DNA of 21,159 bases from assembly GCA_002346425.1 (NCBI GenBank), contig DDZS01000062.1, positions 1-21,159 on the forward strand, in the 5' to 3' direction. Below the pieces are notes generated by a model. It was not told the DNA's origin, did not search any database, and saw nothing but the letters and a program-made list of their open reading frames with translations. Shown here in pieces: positions 1-7,959 of the stretch (positions within the stretch are counted from its first letter, which is position 1; each line of letters opens with the position of its first letter). This stretch comes from Alphaproteobacteria bacterium UBA3002. GTDB lineage: Bacteria > Pseudomonadota > Alphaproteobacteria > Rickettsiales > UBA3002. Position numbers and translations under genes: made by a program.

Positions 1-50
1 GGCTCTTGGCAGGCGTGGACGTACTGTCCACGCTTCTTCGTGATAGATAG
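1..50 (+). repeat. R1 dispersed hairpin repeat, partial copy cut by the window edge
   Basis: This is the 3' part of the R1 repeat seen many times in the window. It has the conserved GGCTCTTGGCAG lead-in and then the terminal hairpin, with arms GCGTGGAC (13-20) and GTCCACGC (26-33) around loop GTACT, followed by TTCTTCGT. It sits directly before the terminase gene, as a terminator-like element separating it from whatever precedes. Confidence 0.8.
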
Positions 51-66
51 TATATAAGTTGCCGGG

Positions 67-1017
67 GTGACGGAGCGGGTGAAACACCCTTCCTCTTTAG
101 TGGCGGTGTCTTCACACTCGCGCGTATCTATGGCTTCTCCATTATTTCCGACACAACTTTTTGCGCATGATTTTATGGCGTTTTTGGGCAAGGTGTTTGC
201 GACCATTGCGCCGGGGCAGGTGTTTCTGCCGAACTGGCATTTGGAGCTGATCGGGCAGTATTTGCAGGCGACGCAGCGCGGGGAGATTACGCGGCTTATC
301 ATCAATATGCCACCGCGGGCGCTGAAGTCGGTAACGGTGTCGGTGGCGTGGCCGGCATGGCTTTTGGGGCATGATCCGGCAGCGAAAATCGTGGCGGCGA
401 GTTATGCGCAATCGTTGAGTGACAAGCATTCGACGGACTGCCGGTTGGTGGTGCAAAGCGACTGGTATCGCGCGTTATTTCCGGGAACGGTGTTATCAGC
501 GGACCAGAATGAAAAACATAAATGGGTGACGCGCGAGCGGGGCATGCGGCTGGCGACGAGCGTCTGGGGTACGGCGACCGGCGAGGGCGGCAATGTGCTG
601 ATCGCCGATGATCCGCTGAACGCGTTGCAAGGGCAATCGGCGGCGGCACGGCAGTTCGCGGCGGACTGGTTTCACCATACGTTTTCGACACGGCTGGATG
701 ATAAGAAACGCGGGGTGATTATTGTGGTGATGCAACGGTTGCATGCGGAGGATGTGTGTGGGCGGTTGCTGGCGCGCGGCGGCTGGGAACATCTGAATTT
801 ACCGGCGATTGCGGAAGCGGATGAGGACTGGCACTGCGGCGGGTTTACGCATCGGCGCGGGCGCGGCGAGCTATTGCATCCGGCGCGCGAAGGGGAGGCG
901 GAAATCGCCCGCGCGCGGCAGGAATTAGGCAGCTATCACTTCGCCGCGCAGTATTTGCAATGCCCGTTGCCCGAAGGCGGCGGGATGGTCAAGCCGGAGT
1001 GGTTTTTACGGTTTTAG
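67..1017 (+). CDS. Terminase large subunit, N-terminal ATPase half (GTA gp2-like, split)
   Basis: ATPase motor of the DNA-packaging terminase of a GTA or HK97-like phage. Visible motifs are the adenine/Trp-type region PNWH (56-59), the Walker A-like loop MPPRALKS (81-88), Walker B VLIADD (177-182) and the coupling motif VMQRLHAEDVCGRLL (221-235). The family normally continues after a KPEWF motif into an RNase H-like nuclease domain ending near 450 residues or more. Here the frame stops at 316, just after KPEWFLRF, and the nuclease is encoded at 16020-16514. Nothing in the ATPase half looks degraded. The GTG start has no clear Shine-Dalgarno sequence; ATG at 130 is an equally possible start and would remove 21 atypical residues. 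R1 repeats lie immediately before and after the gene. Family assignment is confident. Whether the half-protein works in trans with the other half is inference. Confidence 0.92.
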   Translation: MTERVKHPSSLVAVSSHSRVSMASPLFPTQLFAHDFMAFLGKVFATIAPGQVFLPNWHLELIGQYLQATQRGEITRLIINMPPRALKSVTVSVAWPAWLLGHDPAAKIVAASYAQSLSDKHSTDCRLVVQSDWYRALFPGTVLSADQNEKHKWVTRERGMRLATSVWGTATGEGGNVLIADDPLNALQGQSAAARQFAADWFHHTFSTRLDDKKRGVIIVVMQRLHAEDVCGRLLARGGWEHLNLPAIAEADEDWHCGGFTHRRGRGELLHPAREGEAEIARARQELGSYHFAAQYLQCPLPEGGGMVKPEWFLRF

Positions 1018-1021
1018 GGAA

Positions 1022-1400
1022 GACTTTCGCATCGGCTTTGCCGATGCTAGTGGCTTCGCGATTCTTACTAGAATCGCTTTGTTTTGCAGCTCTCGCTGGC
1101 TCTTGGCAGGCGCGAACGTGCTGTTCGCGCTTCTTCGTGTCGATAGGTCGTCAACCCGAGCGTGTCACGGGGTCTGGTTCAGTCGGTGCGTAAGGCCCGG
1201 ACCCCGTCATGATGACGGGGGTGACAGCTTTTCTATACGAAGAATACGAGGCCAGTAGGCCGAGGCGCCGAGCGAAGGGAGGCCGTTGCGGAGCGCTCGA
1301 AGCGCGAAAAAGAGACATCTATATGTCGCTTTTTCTAGTACGAGGAGGCGAGCGTGCAACCACTAGCCAGCGCAAGGCGATGGCGAAAACATTTATACGT
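1022..1400. repeat. Composite repeat: R1 forward, R2 palindrome, R1 reversed
   Basis: A full R1 copy starts 5 bases after the terminase stop. It has hairpin arms GCATCGGC/GCCGATGC (1029-1047), GCGATTCT/AGAATCGC with loop TACT (1058-1077), CAGC/GCTG with loop TCTC (1087-1098) and GCGCGAAC/GTTCGCGC with loop GTGCT (1110-1130). An R2 element follows at about 1165-1226, with the CACGGGGTCTGG and CCCGGACCCCGT arms typical of REP-like palindromes. From about 1245 to 1390 comes reversed R1-type sequence, for example GGCC/GGCC around AGTA at 1250-1261, with the shared tail GGCGAGCGTGCAACCACTAG. No gene is supported here. Confidence 0.8.
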
Positions 1401-1404
1401 CTTT

Positions 1405-1410
1405 TATAAA
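1405..1410 (+). promoter_or_regulatory. Possible -10 element for the entericidin-like gene
   Basis: TATAAA lies about 75 bases upstream of the lipoprotein start, in a short AT-rich stretch between the repeat block and the gene. I see no convincing -35 hexamer at the proper distance, so the call rests on the -10 alone. Confidence 0.3.
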
Positions 1411-1486
1411 TAAGGCTGCGCTGGCGCATCGCCTTTTTGCGCGGATCGGGCGACAGTGAGCCTGCAACGAAACAAAGGAGCAACCC

Positions 1487-1633
1487 ATGCAATATGCAAA
1501 AGTAATCGCGGTTTTAGCAGTGCTGACCGCCGCAGCGTGTAACACAGTTGAAGGTGCGGGCGAAGACGTTCGTGCAGCTGGTGGCGCAATCGATAAATCT
1601 GCCGAAGAAAACAACACTTACGGCAAATACTAA
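1487..1633 (+). CDS. Entericidin A/B family small lipoprotein
   Basis: This 48-residue protein has a hydrophobic signal peptide ending in the lipobox TAAAC (Cys18), so it should be lipidated and anchored in the outer or inner membrane. The mature part contains VEGAGEDVRAAGGAIDKSAE, close to the core of entericidins, which are small toxin/antidote-type lipoproteins linked to stationary-phase lysis in enterobacteria and common as single genes in alphaproteobacteria. The ATG is preceded by AAAGGAG at good spacing. It lies alone, 86 bases after a repeat block and before a hairpin-rich gap. Role in this organism is unknown. Being next to packaging genes suggests, but does not show, a link to release of particles. 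Confidence 0.85.
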   Translation: MQYAKVIAVLAVLTAAACNTVEGAGEDVRAAGGAIDKSAEENNTYGKY

Positions 1634-1863
1634 GTTACTGTCTTTATCCTCTGCCGAGATGATTCGGCGGATGGAGCGCCCTCTTTAGCTACCTGCCAGC
1701 TAGGGGCGCATATGCAAGCATACGGGGCGACTGGTTTTCCCAATCCCATCCTGCCACCAGCGCCCCGTTGCCTTTGCTGATCCTTTCCTCCCCTCCCACG
1801 CGTGATCGCTGTGGCGCATTAAGCACAATGCGGCGCAGGTATACCCATTGTTTTCCCTAGGTT
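1634..1863. other. Gene-free gap with strong inverted repeats
   Basis: No reading frame is supported. The gap holds a weak GCCGA/TCGGC hairpin just after the entericidin-like gene. A larger hairpin at 1724-1766 pairs GGGGCG-A-CTGG with CCAGCGCCCC (one bulged A). A third, at 1815-1832, pairs CGCATT with AATGCG. These could be a terminator, a leader or a small RNA. I do not recognise a known RNA family. Confidence 0.45.
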
Positions 1864-1881
1864 TTGCTATAAAACTGTCAC
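1864..1881 (+). promoter_or_regulatory. Candidate PhoB box
   Basis: The 18-mer matches 15 of 18 positions of the PhoB consensus CTGTCATAWAWCTGTCAY. The second half-site is a perfect CTGTCAC, and a third, weaker TCTTCAT half-site follows at the same 11-base period (1886-1892). It is oriented towards the gene starting at 1927, but the best -10 (1915-1920) is farther downstream than in classical PhoB-activated promoters. Confidence 0.5.
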
Positions 1882-1910
1882 AGAATCTTCATCTGCAAAC
1901 AACATAGCTT

Positions 1911-1926
1911 TTGGTATAGTGAAGCT
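1911..1926 (+). promoter_or_regulatory. Extended -10 promoter, probably leaderless transcript
   Basis: TGGTATAGT fits an extended -10 (TGn plus TATAGT at 1915-1920). The ATG at 1927 lies six bases after the hexamer, about where transcription would start, and there is no Shine-Dalgarno sequence. A leaderless mRNA is therefore likely for the gene at 1927. Confidence 0.5.
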
Positions 1927-2562
1927 ATGACAAATACGAAACCCACTTATGCAACCGGCACGATTGAGCATGCCTCGCAGTTAAGCGAGGAAGTGCTGCC
2001 ATCGCCGAAGGGAGTGGAAACGCAGTATTACGGACCGAATGAATGGTCGCTGGGGCTGATGCGTGGCACAATATTGGGCACCATTGGCGGTTATCTCGGC
2101 GCGTTTATGGGCAATATGGGCGCCAAAGATAAGATGTATCAAGGCACGCCGAACCCGCGTTATCGCCCGCTGAAAGCGTGGACCCTTGGCGGTGCCGGTG
2201 CGTTTATGGGGACGATGATGGGAATCTATAGCGGGCTGAAAGAGGGCCGCGCCTATCACAGTCAGGTAGAAGAGTTGCAAGCGCATGTAGTGCGCAAGCG
2301 CCATAAGATCGAGTTGCTGCAGGATGAATTGCGCGAACAGGTGAAAGCGCGTGTCGGGTTGGAAGATGCCAACCCGAAAATTAACGGCTATCGCGATGAA
2401 TGGGAGCGGCCGACATCGGTGAAAGAACCGGTGAAAGAACCCGCAAAAGAACCTGCAAAAGAACCCGCAACCGATCCGCAGCCGAAAGATACCCCCGAAA
2501 CCAAAGTGGAGACGGCCGAAGCGAAAGTGCAGTCCCCAGAGCGGGAACTGGCGCTTAGTTAG
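1927..2562 (+). CDS. Glycine-zipper membrane protein with EPxK repeat tail, function unknown
   Basis: This 211-residue protein has no recognised family. Residues about 42-65 and 87-106 form two glycine- and alanine-rich hydrophobic segments (LGTIGGYLGAFMG and LGGAGAFMGTMMG), resembling a glycine-zipper helical hairpin. Then comes a charged, probably coiled-coil stretch (about 113-145). The low-complexity tail repeats KEPA/KEPV units four times and is rich in Pro, Lys and Glu. This suggests a membrane-inserted or membrane-remodelling protein with a disordered cytoplasmic or periplasmic tail. It stands alone between the entericidin-like gene and the portal gene, behind its own promoter and a candidate PhoB box. 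It is not part of the usual GTA gene set. Confidence 0.75.
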   Translation: MTNTKPTYATGTIEHASQLSEEVLPSPKGVETQYYGPNEWSLGLMRGTILGTIGGYLGAFMGNMGAKDKMYQGTPNPRYRPLKAWTLGGAGAFMGTMMGIYSGLKEGRAYHSQVEELQAHVVRKRHKIELLQDELREQVKARVGLEDANPKINGYRDEWERPTSVKEPVKEPAKEPAKEPATDPQPKDTPETKVETAEAKVQSPERELALS

Positions 2563-2596
2563 TTTTTCTCCCTTCCTGCTATTTCTAAAATCCTTA

Positions 2597-2614
2597 TTGT
2601 CATAAATCTAGGCT
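2597..2614 (+). promoter_or_regulatory. Weak PhoB-box-like site upstream of the portal gene
   Basis: The first half-site and spacer, TTGTCATAAATCT, fit the PhoB consensus well, but the second half-site is poor (13 of 18 overall). The TTGTCA could instead be a -35 hexamer. Listed only because four better sites occur in the same window. Confidence 0.2.
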
Positions 2615-2677
2615 GCAAAAAGTGTGAGAGCACGGCAGCGATTCTTCGTATTCTTCATCACAATCCCAGGAGTGTTT

Positions 2678-3871
2678 ATGAGCATGTTTGGCCGTCTGTT
2701 TGCGCAATCGAAATCTCACGCTGCGCCGCAGCACAAAGCCGCGCCGGACTGGTTGGCAGGGGCGCAGGCATCGGCGCAGGCTTACGTGTATGGTACGGGG
2801 CAGCCGGTGTGGATGGCGCGCAATTATGCACGCTTTGCGGAGGAGGCGTATCGCAAAAATGTGATTGCGCATCGCGCGGTGTCGCTGATTGCGCAAGCCG
2901 TGGCGAGCGTACCGTGGCGAGTGAATGTGATTGCACCGGCGGAGGGGAATCGCGCGGCGGAGAAATTGCTGATGCGCGCGAAACCGGGGCAATCGCGGCA
3001 AGCATTTGTGCGCGATGCGGTGGCGTATCAGCTGATTGGCGGCAATGCGTTTTTGCTGAATGTCGGACCAAAAGGACAAGCACCGCAAGAGCTGCATTTG
3101 CTGCGCCCAGACCGGGTGCAGGTGGTGCCGGGATCGGGCGGAATGCCGAAAGCGTATCAGTATCAGGTGGAGCGGAAAGTGGATGTGTATCCGGTCGATC
3201 CGCTGACGGGGATGTCGCAGGTGCTGCACCTGAAACAGTTTCACCCGAGCGATGATTGGCTGGGGCTGTCACCGGTGGAAGCGGCAGCGTACGCCATTGA
3301 TCAGCATAACCAGTCGGGCGCGTGGAATCAGGCGCTGATGCAGCAGGGGGCGCGACCTTCGGGCGCGCTGGTGGTGCAGCAAAAAGACGGCGGCGGCGTA
3401 TTGTCGGATGAGCAATTTGCGCGGTTAAAGCAGCAGGTGGATCAGGAATTTTCCGGTGCGACAAATGCCGGGCGGCCGATCATTTTAGAAGGCGGGCTGG
3501 ATTGGAAAGAAATGGCGCTTAGCCCGAAAGATATGGATTTTATCGAAGCGAAACATTCCGCGGCGCGTGACATTGCGCTGGCATTCGGAGTGCCGCCACA
3601 GCTGCTGGGCATTCCGGGCGATAACACCTATGCGAATTTAGCGGAGGCGCGATTGGCCTTATGGGAGCAGACAATTTTACCGCATGTCACCATGTTGCTG
3701 GATGCGCTGGTGCCGTGGGTGAATCAATGGTGTTTATCGGCGGTGGAAGTGCAGCCGGTGCTCGATGAATTACCAGCGCTAGCGCCGCGGCGCGATAGTT
3801 TGTGGCAACGGATCAGCCAAGCGGATTTTTTGAGCGATGACGAAAAACGTAGCGCGCTTGGGCTAGCCTAA
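2678..3871 (+). CDS. Phage portal protein, HK97 family (GTA gp3-like)
   Basis: Forms the dodecameric portal ring at one capsid vertex, through which DNA is packaged and the tail attaches. The 397-residue length and features such as NVIAHRAVSLIAQAVASVPWRV near the N-terminus, GGNAFLL, HLKQFHPSDDWLGLSPVEAA and the IALAFGVPPQLLGIPGDNTYANLAEARLA region (split here by description only) are typical of HK97-family portals. The ATG at 2678 follows AGGAG with five bases of spacing. A longer frame opens at a GTG at 2624 but lacks a ribosome site. The last nine bases overlap the convergent pentapeptide-repeat gene at the palindrome GGCTAGCC. In normal GTAs the portal directly follows the terminase; here 1.6 kb of other DNA intervenes. 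Confidence 0.95.
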   Translation: MSMFGRLFAQSKSHAAPQHKAAPDWLAGAQASAQAYVYGTGQPVWMARNYARFAEEAYRKNVIAHRAVSLIAQAVASVPWRVNVIAPAEGNRAAEKLLMRAKPGQSRQAFVRDAVAYQLIGGNAFLLNVGPKGQAPQELHLLRPDRVQVVPGSGGMPKAYQYQVERKVDVYPVDPLTGMSQVLHLKQFHPSDDWLGLSPVEAAAYAIDQHNQSGAWNQALMQQGARPSGALVVQQKDGGGVLSDEQFARLKQQVDQEFSGATNAGRPIILEGGLDWKEMALSPKDMDFIEAKHSAARDIALAFGVPPQLLGIPGDNTYANLAEARLALWEQTILPHVTMLLDALVPWVNQWCLSAVEVQPVLDELPALAPRRDSLWQRISQADFLSDDEKRSALGLA

Positions 3872-5644
3872 ACGCGGTTCCTGCGGTTTATGGCGTTTGA
3901 GCCGCGCGCCATCGAGAGAGGCGATGCTTCCATTTTTTAGGCCGTCCTGGATTGCGCGCTTGCGTTCGAAGCGGGGCATTGCCTCGTTATGGGCTTGCGC
4001 ATCGATTGCGTCTTGCGTTTTTTCGCCGCTTTGCGTGAGTTGCGACACGTTGCCATTGTGATGCGTGACGGTGCGGCTGTTGACATTGCTGGTAGGTTTG
4101 ATGCGATGGGTCTCGCCTTGCGCGTTTACTACTGTAACATTGCCCAGGAAAACCGGATGGACGCTGGCCTTGATGGTGGCGAGTTGGGCTTCTGTTACGA
4201 TGCAATCGTCATATAAAATGCACCCATCGGCGAAAGTCGCGCGGTTGAAATGTTTGCACTTGCGAAAGTCGATATCGTGGAAGGTGCACATGCGAAAATG
4301 CATATCCGCGAGGTCGGTCTGATCGAACATTGTGAAAGAGCTTTTTTCGTCTTCCAGAAAACTGCAATCTTCGAAGAGCGTCTGATAGCCGCGGCTGCGG
4401 CGTAAGTTGGTGCCGGTAAACTGACAGCCGCGAAATTCGGTGAAGGCAAAATCACTATCGGACAGGTTACTGGTCGCGAATGGAACGCGGTCGACTTTTG
4501 CGGCGATAAGTGCCGTCTGATGCAGATCGAATTCTTTGACGCTTGAGGTGCGATCATGGGTAATATGCGTGCCCATGAAAAGCGGCTCGTAACGTATGAG
4601 GGAAGAGCCGCGCCGACTCTCGCAAATCCGTTTGGAGAGCGATTGAATCGTCTGCTCGTGTTCAGGCTTCCATTCCAACGGGAAATCGTCCGGGTTTTGT
4701 TTCCGGGATGTCGCGTTGAGATGATACAGTTCGAGCTGATGATCACCCCGCCAATCGGGCAGACGGTAGGGCGTGCGGCCCAGGGCAAAGTCGCGCTGCG
4801 GAGTAGCGGATTCGGTGCTGGGGCCGGTGATGTGATAGGTGCGCAAGAGCATCTGTGCAAAGGCTTGCGCGTCGGTTTCGCGCGTGAGCGTTTGCGTTGT
4901 TGGATGGCACTCGGGATTCGGAAAAATGCAATCTTTACTGAAGATACAGTTGGACAAGAATGTCGCCTGATCAAAGTTTTTGCATTGCGCGAAATCGATA
5001 TTGTGGAAGACGCAGCCGGCGAAGGTCGTCTGCGCAAGATCGGTTTGATGGAATTGCGATGGGCCGATAAATTCGCACGTGTCGAATGTGGAATGCGCCA
5101 GCGAGTCGGATTCGAAATTATTCTCGATAAAGCGGCATTGCGTGAAGCGGCTATGCTCAAGATTGCCGAGCCAGCAGGTGTGATCAAACTGACGGTTGAA
5201 CAGGCTGGCATGTAGCCAGTTGCCGGGGATGATGGCGTCTTTTGCCTCGTCAATCGGCGGTTGATTTGAGCGAAGCGGTGACACACGGTCGCGGAAATGT
5301 AAGATAGTAGGTGGCGGTTTCTGTTCTGAGAAACGTTGCAGTGTTTTTAACAGAAGCTCGAAATTAATGACGCTATTTACTTTGAGATTTTGCTGAAGCC
5401 AAACATCATACACCGATTCAAAACTGTCGGGGTTTTTGGTTAGCCCGTCGTAGGTGATGAGCGTGTCGCGGAAGCTGGGCTCGGTGATATGCAGGTCGGC
5501 ATAGACGGGCGTTTTGGCATCGCCCGGCTGCGCGAGGAGTTTGTTCTGGCGCTCAATACCGTAGGCTTTTTTCAGATGCGACAGATATAACGCGCGGTCG
5601 GAAAGTGGCGGGAATTTGGAAAAGGTCAGGACAGTGGCAGACAT
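3863..5644 (-). CDS. Two-module pentapeptide-repeat-like protein, 593 residues
   Basis: The protein contains two arrays of degenerate pentapeptide-like repeats with a Phe and often a Cys in alternating positions (F..C.F). They lie at about residues 143-241 and 376-481, so the chain is two tandem modules of roughly 233 residues. Each array closes with a similar cap, for example CVFHNIDFAQCKNF and CTFHDIDFRKCKHF. Such repeats fold into a right-handed beta-helix. Helical charged segments precede each array, and a basic tail follows the second. The start lies one base after the stop of the upstream paralogue (TAACATG, with GAGGG as ribosome site), so the two are translationally coupled. The 3' end overlaps the portal gene. 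Function unknown; no catalytic domain is seen, so a binding or structural role is more likely than an enzyme. Confidence 0.85.
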   Translation of the reverse strand: MSATVLTFSKFPPLSDRALYLSHLKKAYGIERQNKLLAQPGDAKTPVYADLHITEPSFRDTLITYDGLTKNPDSFESVYDVWLQQNLKVNSVINFELLLKTLQRFSEQKPPPTILHFRDRVSPLRSNQPPIDEAKDAIIPGNWLHASLFNRQFDHTCWLGNLEHSRFTQCRFIENNFESDSLAHSTFDTCEFIGPSQFHQTDLAQTTFAGCVFHNIDFAQCKNFDQATFLSNCIFSKDCIFPNPECHPTTQTLTRETDAQAFAQMLLRTYHITGPSTESATPQRDFALGRTPYRLPDWRGDHQLELYHLNATSRKQNPDDFPLEWKPEHEQTIQSLSKRICESRRGSSLIRYEPLFMGTHITHDRTSSVKEFDLHQTALIAAKVDRVPFATSNLSDSDFAFTEFRGCQFTGTNLRRSRGYQTLFEDCSFLEDEKSSFTMFDQTDLADMHFRMCTFHDIDFRKCKHFNRATFADGCILYDDCIVTEAQLATIKASVHPVFLGNVTVVNAQGETHRIKPTSNVNSRTVTHHNGNVSQLTQSGEKTQDAIDAQAHNEAMPRFERKRAIQDGLKNGSIASLDGARLKRHKPQEPRLG

Positions 5645-5645
5645 G

Positions 5646-7283
5646 TTAGCGCCCTCTGCCGGGAGAGATTGGCGGGTCTGGATTGAGCAGAACGTTTAGG
5701 TGTGGCCTTGGGGCAGGGCGCGGATTTGGGCTGGTATAAATAAAACGAAAAGCACCATTCGTTTCGACAAAGACGCTTGGAGTGCGCGGCGCTTTTGGCG
5801 ATTCACTAAATGCGACGCCGGCATCAATCAATTGTTGTTTTTGCTCCGGTGTGAAGGTGCAATTGCTGAAATGACAACTGGCATCGAAATGCGCCTGATC
5901 GAAATGGTGGCACTCGCGAAAATCGATATTACTAAAGTGGCAGACCAGAAAGTTCATATGCGCAAGATTGGCATCGTGCATGGCAATATCGTGAAACCCG
6001 CAACTGCCAAATCGGGTTTCAAACCCGTGCATCAAACTGAAGTCTCCTTTGTTGAAGTGGCAGCCTTCAAACTGCGAGTAATCGAGATTGGTTTCGACCA
6101 GATCCAACTCGTCAAATTGCGTATTACGAATAGTGGCGGCAATGAGTTCGGTGTGGCAAAGGGAGATAGGCGGCAGGATAGTCGTCTTGCGTTTGGAGCC
6201 GCTCTGATAGCCGATCAGCATGGGGCGTGTGTCGCCATAATTGGCCGCGTGGCGTAACAGGTGCACGCGATGGGCCATCTCGCGAAGCTGCGGCGAAAAG
6301 CTGCTCGCTTCGATGGGAAAGCGCTCTTCGTTATCATGGCGCGTTTGCCATTCATTGACATAGTCTTTGAAGAGCGGATCATTGCGAAAATCGCTGCGGG
6401 AAAGCGGGGCTTCAAATCCGCGCGCGTCCAGATCGGGTTGCCAGAGCGTGCCGAATGTTTCCTGCAGGCGTGTATGCCACGGCGTAGGATTTGTATTGCG
6501 TTCCAGGGTAGCATCCTGATTGCGGAGCCGTTCGACAAAATCACGCGGCATGGTGCAATTGACGAAGTGACAGCCATGGATGAACTGGGCTTGCTTGAGG
6601 AGTTTCCAATTGCGGAAATCGACGTTATGGAAGGTGCAGCCCGCAAAGGTGGTGCCTTGCACCATGGGAGAGTTGAAACTGCATTTTTCATCGAACTGGC
6701 AGGCGTCGAAAATCGCTGATGACAGGTCGGACGATAGGAAGGAAACACCGCTGAATTTGCAATCGGTAAAACGGGTCAGTTTATAGACGCCGTTTAACGT
6801 CGATTTATGAAAATCGCGATGCACGAAATGGCATGCGGTCCAGTGGGCAGGTAGCGTTTTTTCCACCAGCGTGGCGACGCGTGGCATGCTGGGTTCGCGG
6901 TTTAGTTTACCATCCTGATAGCCTAGAATAATCGCGGGATTAAAAAGACCATTGGCGTGCGATTCGATAAAGGCGGCGACGGTTTCAAGCGGTGGGGGCA
7001 TGTGGTCTTGCACTTGCTCGCGAAGCCATAGCCACCATTGATGTTCGACGGGAAAGTCTTTCGCGTTGGTGCGCCGCGCTTCATATCGTTGAATGTCATC
7101 TTCCAGCTTTGGATCGTCGCGATAACTGACCGGATATACGATGTTGTGGCTGCCTTTGGATTTCGGTTGCGCAAGATAGGCGCCGCGACCCCGTAAGCCA
7201 TAGCGATGCTCCAGCCATTGACGCCATTTTTCGCCGTCACTGCATTTAGGAAATTTATGCTGCAAATTGACTATTTCGTTCAT
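5646..7283 (-). CDS. Two-module pentapeptide-repeat-like protein, 545 residues, paralogue of its neighbour
   Basis: Paralogue of the downstream gene, with the same plan. The N-terminal pattern FPxxSD...YG...LAQP is shared, and the Phe/Cys repeat arrays start at about residues 143 and 376, the same positions as in the neighbour. Here the two internal modules resemble each other clearly: ILGYQDG and LIGYQSG, FPVE and FPIE, then caps CTFHNVDFRNWK and CHFSNIDFRECHH. Predicted soluble; no signal peptide or membrane segment. First gene of a two-gene reverse-strand unit inserted between portal and protease, with a plausible sigma70-type promoter at 7305-7332. The last 25 residues or so are Pro/Arg-rich and probably disordered. 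Function not recognised. Confidence 0.85.
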   Translation of the reverse strand: MNEIVNLQHKFPKCSDGEKWRQWLEHRYGLRGRGAYLAQPKSKGSHNIVYPVSYRDDPKLEDDIQRYEARRTNAKDFPVEHQWWLWLREQVQDHMPPPLETVAAFIESHANGLFNPAIILGYQDGKLNREPSMPRVATLVEKTLPAHWTACHFVHRDFHKSTLNGVYKLTRFTDCKFSGVSFLSSDLSSAIFDACQFDEKCSFNSPMVQGTTFAGCTFHNVDFRNWKLLKQAQFIHGCHFVNCTMPRDFVERLRNQDATLERNTNPTPWHTRLQETFGTLWQPDLDARGFEAPLSRSDFRNDPLFKDYVNEWQTRHDNEERFPIEASSFSPQLREMAHRVHLLRHAANYGDTRPMLIGYQSGSKRKTTILPPISLCHTELIAATIRNTQFDELDLVETNLDYSQFEGCHFNKGDFSLMHGFETRFGSCGFHDIAMHDANLAHMNFLVCHFSNIDFRECHHFDQAHFDASCHFSNCTFTPEQKQQLIDAGVAFSESPKAPRTPSVFVETNGAFRFIYTSPNPRPAPRPHLNVLLNPDPPISPGRGR

Positions 7284-7304
7284 CGTCCATCCGTTCCGCG
7301 GGCG

Positions 7305-7332
7305 AGTCTAGCGGTGTTGGCGGAAAGGACAA
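7305..7332 (-). promoter_or_regulatory. Sigma70-like promoter for the pentapeptide-repeat pair
   Basis: On the reverse strand TTGTCC (7332-7327) and TAGACT (7310-7305) are separated by 16 bases and lie 21 bases upstream of the start at 7283. Each matches four of six consensus bases. The candidate PhoB box at 7346-7363 is just upstream but points the other way. Confidence 0.45.
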
Positions 7333-7345
7333 GAGGCTTCAAAAA

Positions 7346-7363
7346 ACTTCATATAACTGTCAC
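7346..7363 (+). promoter_or_regulatory. Candidate PhoB box between divergent genes
   Basis: It matches 15 of 18 consensus positions, with TCATATAACTGTCAC intact. It is oriented towards the protease gene (start 7390), but no AT-rich -10 lies at the usual distance and the start codon is only 26 bases away. It might act on the divergent pentapeptide-repeat pair instead, or be a chance match. Confidence 0.4.
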
Positions 7364-7389
7364 ATAGCCCAGGCGGGCGGGAGAAAAAA

Positions 7390-7959
7390 ATGATGCGAGA
7401 TGATGCGTTGCGATCGATCAGTGCTACCATGCGCGAAACGCGCCAGATGCAGGTGCCATTGGAAATAAAAAGCACCGATGCGCTAGGGCGTTTCGCCGGA
7501 TATGCGAGTGTGTTTCATGTGGTCGATAGCCAGAAAGATGTCGTGCTGCCGGGGGCGTTTTTGCAAACGATTTCCGGTCGCGCCAGAGAAGTGAAATTAC
7601 TGTGGCAACATGATACGACGCAGCCGGTTGGCATGATCACGCGACTGTTTGAAGACAAGCGCGGTTTGTATATGGAAGGCGCGCTGTTTATGGAAGTGGC
7701 GCGGGCGCGTGAAGCGCTGGCGCTGATGCGTCAAGGTGTGGTGTCGGGCCTAAGTATCGGCTATTCCCCGAAACGTTTTTTTCGGGATGCGAAAAGTGGG
7801 CACCGCATGCTGAGCCAAGTGGATTTATGGGAAGTGTCATTGGTGACTTTTCCGAGCAATCATGAGAGCCGTATCAGTGTGATTAAAAGCGATGTTGCGG
7901 CGCAGCAATTAGCGCAGCTCGATCATGCGGTAAAGCGTTGGCAGTCTATCGTGCGATAG
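7390..7959 (+). CDS. Prohead maturation protease, HK97/U35 family (GTA gp4-like)
   Basis: Serine protease that cleaves the capsid protein's N-terminal scaffold region during head maturation. The herpesvirus-type fold is indicated by GYASVFHVVDSQKDVVLPGAF near the N-terminus (positions 38-58), the catalytic His in LLWQHD (His74), the catalytic Ser in SGLSIGY (Ser122) and the DLWEVSLVTFP strand (145-155). The 189-residue length is normal for the family. The ATG follows GGGAG. The 3' end overlaps the convergent gene at 7946 by 14 bases, and both end on the inverted repeat CTATCG/CGATAG. Expected position between portal and capsid is kept, but other genes intervene on each side. Confidence 0.95.
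   Translation: MMRDDALRSISATMRETRQMQVPLEIKSTDALGRFAGYASVFHVVDSQKDVVLPGAFLQTISGRAREVKLLWQHDTTQPVGMITRLFEDKRGLYMEGALFMEVARAREALALMRQGVVSGLSIGYSPKRFFRDAKSGHRMLSQVDLWEVSLVTFPSNHESRISVIKSDVAAQQLAQLDHAVKRWQSIVR

Noticed and set aside
960..1193. Possible frameshifted continuation of the terminase in another frame
   Set aside because: The translation shows no nuclease motif; it is the 3' end of the ATPase gene read out of frame and then R1 repeat. The true nuclease half is at 16020.
1209..1409. Forward frame of 66 codons after the terminase half
   Set aside because: It lies wholly within R1/R2 repeat sequence. The same peptide GGERATT recurs before the connector gene and in other repeat copies. No ribosome site.
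2676..3464. Long reverse-strand frame opposite the portal gene
   Set aside because: Ala/Pro/Arg-rich antisense shadow of a well-recognised gene.
4195..5286. Long reverse-strand frame of 363 codons
   Set aside because: It is a shadow of the 593-residue pentapeptide gene in another frame, with Arg/Ser/Pro-rich composition and no family signal.
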